From assembly GCA_044222225.1 (NCBI GenBank), contig JBGANR010000010.1:1-64000 (forward strand): 64,000 nucleotides of DNA. The letters are read 5' to 3'. The notes under the pieces are model-generated. The model saw only the letters and a program-made list of their open reading frames with translations. It searched no databases and was not told where the DNA came from. This stretch comes from JBGANR01 sp044222225 (GTDB taxonomy: Bacteria > Actinomycetota > Actinomycetes > Mycobacteriales > Mycobacteriaceae). The position numbers and the translations under genes are program-made. Within the stretch, counting starts at the first letter, position 1; each line of letters starts with the position of its first letter. Shown here piece after piece: positions 62,497 to 64,000 of the stretch.

Positions 62497-63771
62497 ATGA
62501 ATGCGCACCTGATCGAGCAGTTGATCACCATTCCGTTGTTCACCGGCATCATCGGCTACATCACCAACTGGTCCGGAATCCTGATGCTGTTCGAGCCGAA
62601 GCGGTTCTACGGCGTCAAGGTGCCCGGGATGGCGGCGCTGTATCCGTTCCTGCCGCGACGCGTGCAGGTGATCCCGGCCGTCCAGCCCGACGGGCGCGTC
62701 GGCTGGCAGGGCATCGTGCCGTCGCGCGCCGAGAAGATGGCGAGTATCGCCGTCGACAAATCGCTGTCCAAGGTCGGCAGCATCGCGCAGTTCTACGAGG
62801 TCATGGATCCCGAGTACGTCTCGGAGCACCTCACCCGGTCGGCGCTCCCGGAGATCCCCGCGATCGTCGAGGGGATCATGCGACGCGAGAACCCCCGCCT
62901 CTGGTACTCGCTGCCGGACGACGTACGGCATCTCGTGTACCGGCGCGTCGCGGCGTCGCTGCCCGCCGACGTCCGCCGCATCACGTCGACCATCGGTGAG
63001 AACATCGACGATTACATCGATGCGAAGCTCATGGTGATCCGGTATCTGTCGGAGAATCCGGTGGTGTTGAAGGAGATCTTCTACAACATCGGCCGCAAAG
63101 AGCTGGTCTTCATGCAGAACTTCGGATTCTATTTCGGATTCCCGATGGGATTCGTTCTCGTGGCGCTGCTGCATTTCTTCCCGTACTGGTGGCTGCTTCC
63201 CATCGGCGGCATCGTGATCGGCTACGTGGTCAACTACGTGGGCATCACGATGATCTTCGAGCCGCTGTACCCGAAGCGGTGGGTCCCGTGGCGGCAGGGC
63301 CTGTTCCTCAAGCGCCGCGAGGAGATCGCCGAGCAGTACGCGATCGTCATGGCCGACCGGGTCATCACCATCGAGAACATCTGCGAGGAGTTGCTGCACG
63401 GCCCGCGTTCCGATCGCACGCGGGCCACCGTGGAGTCGGTCCTGCGGGAGTCCGTCGACCGCGCGGCGGGCTGGGCGCGCGGCTTCGTCAAGTTGTCGGT
63501 GGGTTTCGAGTCCTACGAGCGGGTGCCGCAGCTGGCCGGCGTCGAGGCGCTGAAGGTGGCCGAGCAGACCGTCGGCAATCCGGAGTTCGTGGCGGAGCAG
63601 CAGTCGAAGGTGCGGCGATTCGTGATCGAGCGCATGAGCACGCTGCAGCCCGAGGATCTCAGCGAGCTCCTCAGATCGGCCATCAAGCAGGACGAATGGC
63701 TGCTGTTCCTGCACGGTGCGGTGCTGGGCTCCGCGGCCGGGTTCCTTCATCTAGCGATATTCGGAGTGTGA
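62497..63771 (+). CDS. DUF445-family membrane protein
   Basis: A 424-residue protein of the DUF445 (YheB-like) family. One hydrophobic segment at each end of the soluble part is typical: residues about 8-30 (TIPLFTGIIGYITNWSGILMLFEP), a central pair (about 205-255) with a second copy of the N-terminal motif (GYVVNYVGITMIFEP), and a C-terminal helix. The repeated Gly-Tyr-x3-Asn...Met-x-Phe-Glu-Pro motif suggests internal duplication. Function not established. It is followed after 4 nt by the gene that leaves the window, probably cotranscribed. Confidence 0.85.
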   Translation: MNAHLIEQLITIPLFTGIIGYITNWSGILMLFEPKRFYGVKVPGMAALYPFLPRRVQVIPAVQPDGRVGWQGIVPSRAEKMASIAVDKSLSKVGSIAQFYEVMDPEYVSEHLTRSALPEIPAIVEGIMRRENPRLWYSLPDDVRHLVYRRVAASLPADVRRITSTIGENIDDYIDAKLMVIRYLSENPVVLKEIFYNIGRKELVFMQNFGFYFGFPMGFVLVALLHFFPYWWLLPIGGIVIGYVVNYVGITMIFEPLYPKRWVPWRQGLFLKRREEIAEQYAIVMADRVITIENICEELLHGPRSDRTRATVESVLRESVDRAAGWARGFVKLSVGFESYERVPQLAGVEALKVAEQTVGNPEFVAEQQSKVRRFVIERMSTLQPEDLSELLRSAIKQDEWLLFLHGAVLGSAAGFLHLAIFGV

Positions 63772-63775
63772 GGCC

Positions 63776-64000
63776 GTGAGTGACACGTCCGGTTCTGGCG
63801 GGATCCGCCGTGAGGACGCGGAGTTCGAGGACCGCAGGCCCGCGATCCGCATGGCCGACGTCCCGGCGCCGTCGGAGCAGGGTGGCGGTGTGCTCGGGCT
63901 GTTCGGGCGGGCGTCGACCTCGGCCCTGAACTTCGGTCGCGAGGTCGGCGGTTCCGCGCAGCGTCTCACCAGGCACATCGTCGACGAGGCGGAACATCTG
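63776..64000 (+). CDS. Start of an unidentified gene, cut by the window end
   Basis: A GTG at 63776 opens a frame that continues past the end of the window; 75 codons are visible. It begins MSDTSGSGGIRREDAEFEDR, is hydrophilic and rich in charged residues, with a Gly-rich turn near residue 40 and amphipathic sequence after it (FGREVGGSAQRLTRHIV). It starts 4 nt after the DUF445 stop, so it is most likely in the same operon. Too little is visible for a family call. Confidence 0.6.
   Translation, partial: MSDTSGSGGIRREDAEFEDRRPAIRMADVPAPSEQGGGVLGLFGRASTSALNFGREVGGSAQRLTRHIVDEAEHL

Overview
The window reads as chromosomal DNA of a high-GC actinomycete of the order Mycobacteriales (Gordonia, Williamsia or Tsukamurella-like; the genus cannot be fixed from sequence alone). 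Evidence: about two-thirds G+C, frequent GTG starts, many ATGA/GTGA gene overlaps, mycothiol enzymes (mshD, mycothiol-dependent formaldehyde dehydrogenase), an LmeA-like envelope factor, a LytR-CpsA-Psr protein, and a gene order that, from memory, follows Mycobacterium tuberculosis Rv0759c to Rv0823c with local insertions and losses.

Layout. 0.1-4.0 kb: HIT protein, then a GT2-GtrA and GT39 lipid-linked glycosyltransferase pair. 4.1-8.8 kb: probable allantoin/ureide cluster (PuuE-type allantoinase, racemase, NCS1 transporter, GntR regulator with a palindromic site). 8.9-38 kb: purine synthesis genes purD, purB, purC, purS, purQ, purL, purF and purM, interleaved with an esterase, oligopeptidase B, a MarR-EmrB efflux unit, an M18 aminopeptidase, a vapBC-type toxin-antitoxin pair, a PQQ-like propeller, a formaldehyde detoxification operon (mscR plus metallo-beta-lactamase-fold hydrolase), a TetR/carotenoid-oxygenase pair, a DUF4143 ATPase preceded by four 23-bp iterons, and a glutamate-cysteine ligase-type enzyme. 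38-41 kb: DUF3073, YgfZ and PabC-like genes. 40.7-48.7 kb: an apparent insertion relative to M. tuberculosis carrying glycerol uptake and catabolism (glpF, glpD, two glpK, IclR), a PAP2 phosphatase, a 12-codon mini-gene and a DinB-like gene. 48.8-52.4 kb: nitrobindin-like gene, lipoprotein, sseC, cysA and lmeA. 52.6-59 kb: glnR, mshD, pstSCAB and phoU. 59-64 kb: LCP protein, tRNA-dihydrouridine synthase, DUF445 protein and a gene running off the end.

How it works together. Purine genes are scattered but each group has its own promoter. pstSCAB is preceded by two GTTCA-type repeats 11 bp apart (a PHO box). Sulfur genes cysA-sseC lie behind a 25-aa leaderless sORF ending Met-Cys-Cys-Arg, resembling the polycysteine attenuators known in mycobacteria. 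At least sixteen genes show a -10 hexamer only 6-8 nt before an ATG/GTG, i.e. leaderless starts. Most convergent gene pairs are separated by a long perfect inverted repeat acting as a two-way terminator.

The most unusual items are three very small genes (47957-47995, 49370-49468, 51481-51558), the iterons at 33128-33214, the mirror-symmetric TetR operator-promoter at 30152-30189, and twin TCAAGG-N5-CCTTGA sites before mscR. No rRNA, tRNA, CRISPR, transposase or prophage gene was seen. All family calls are from reading the translations; no search was run.
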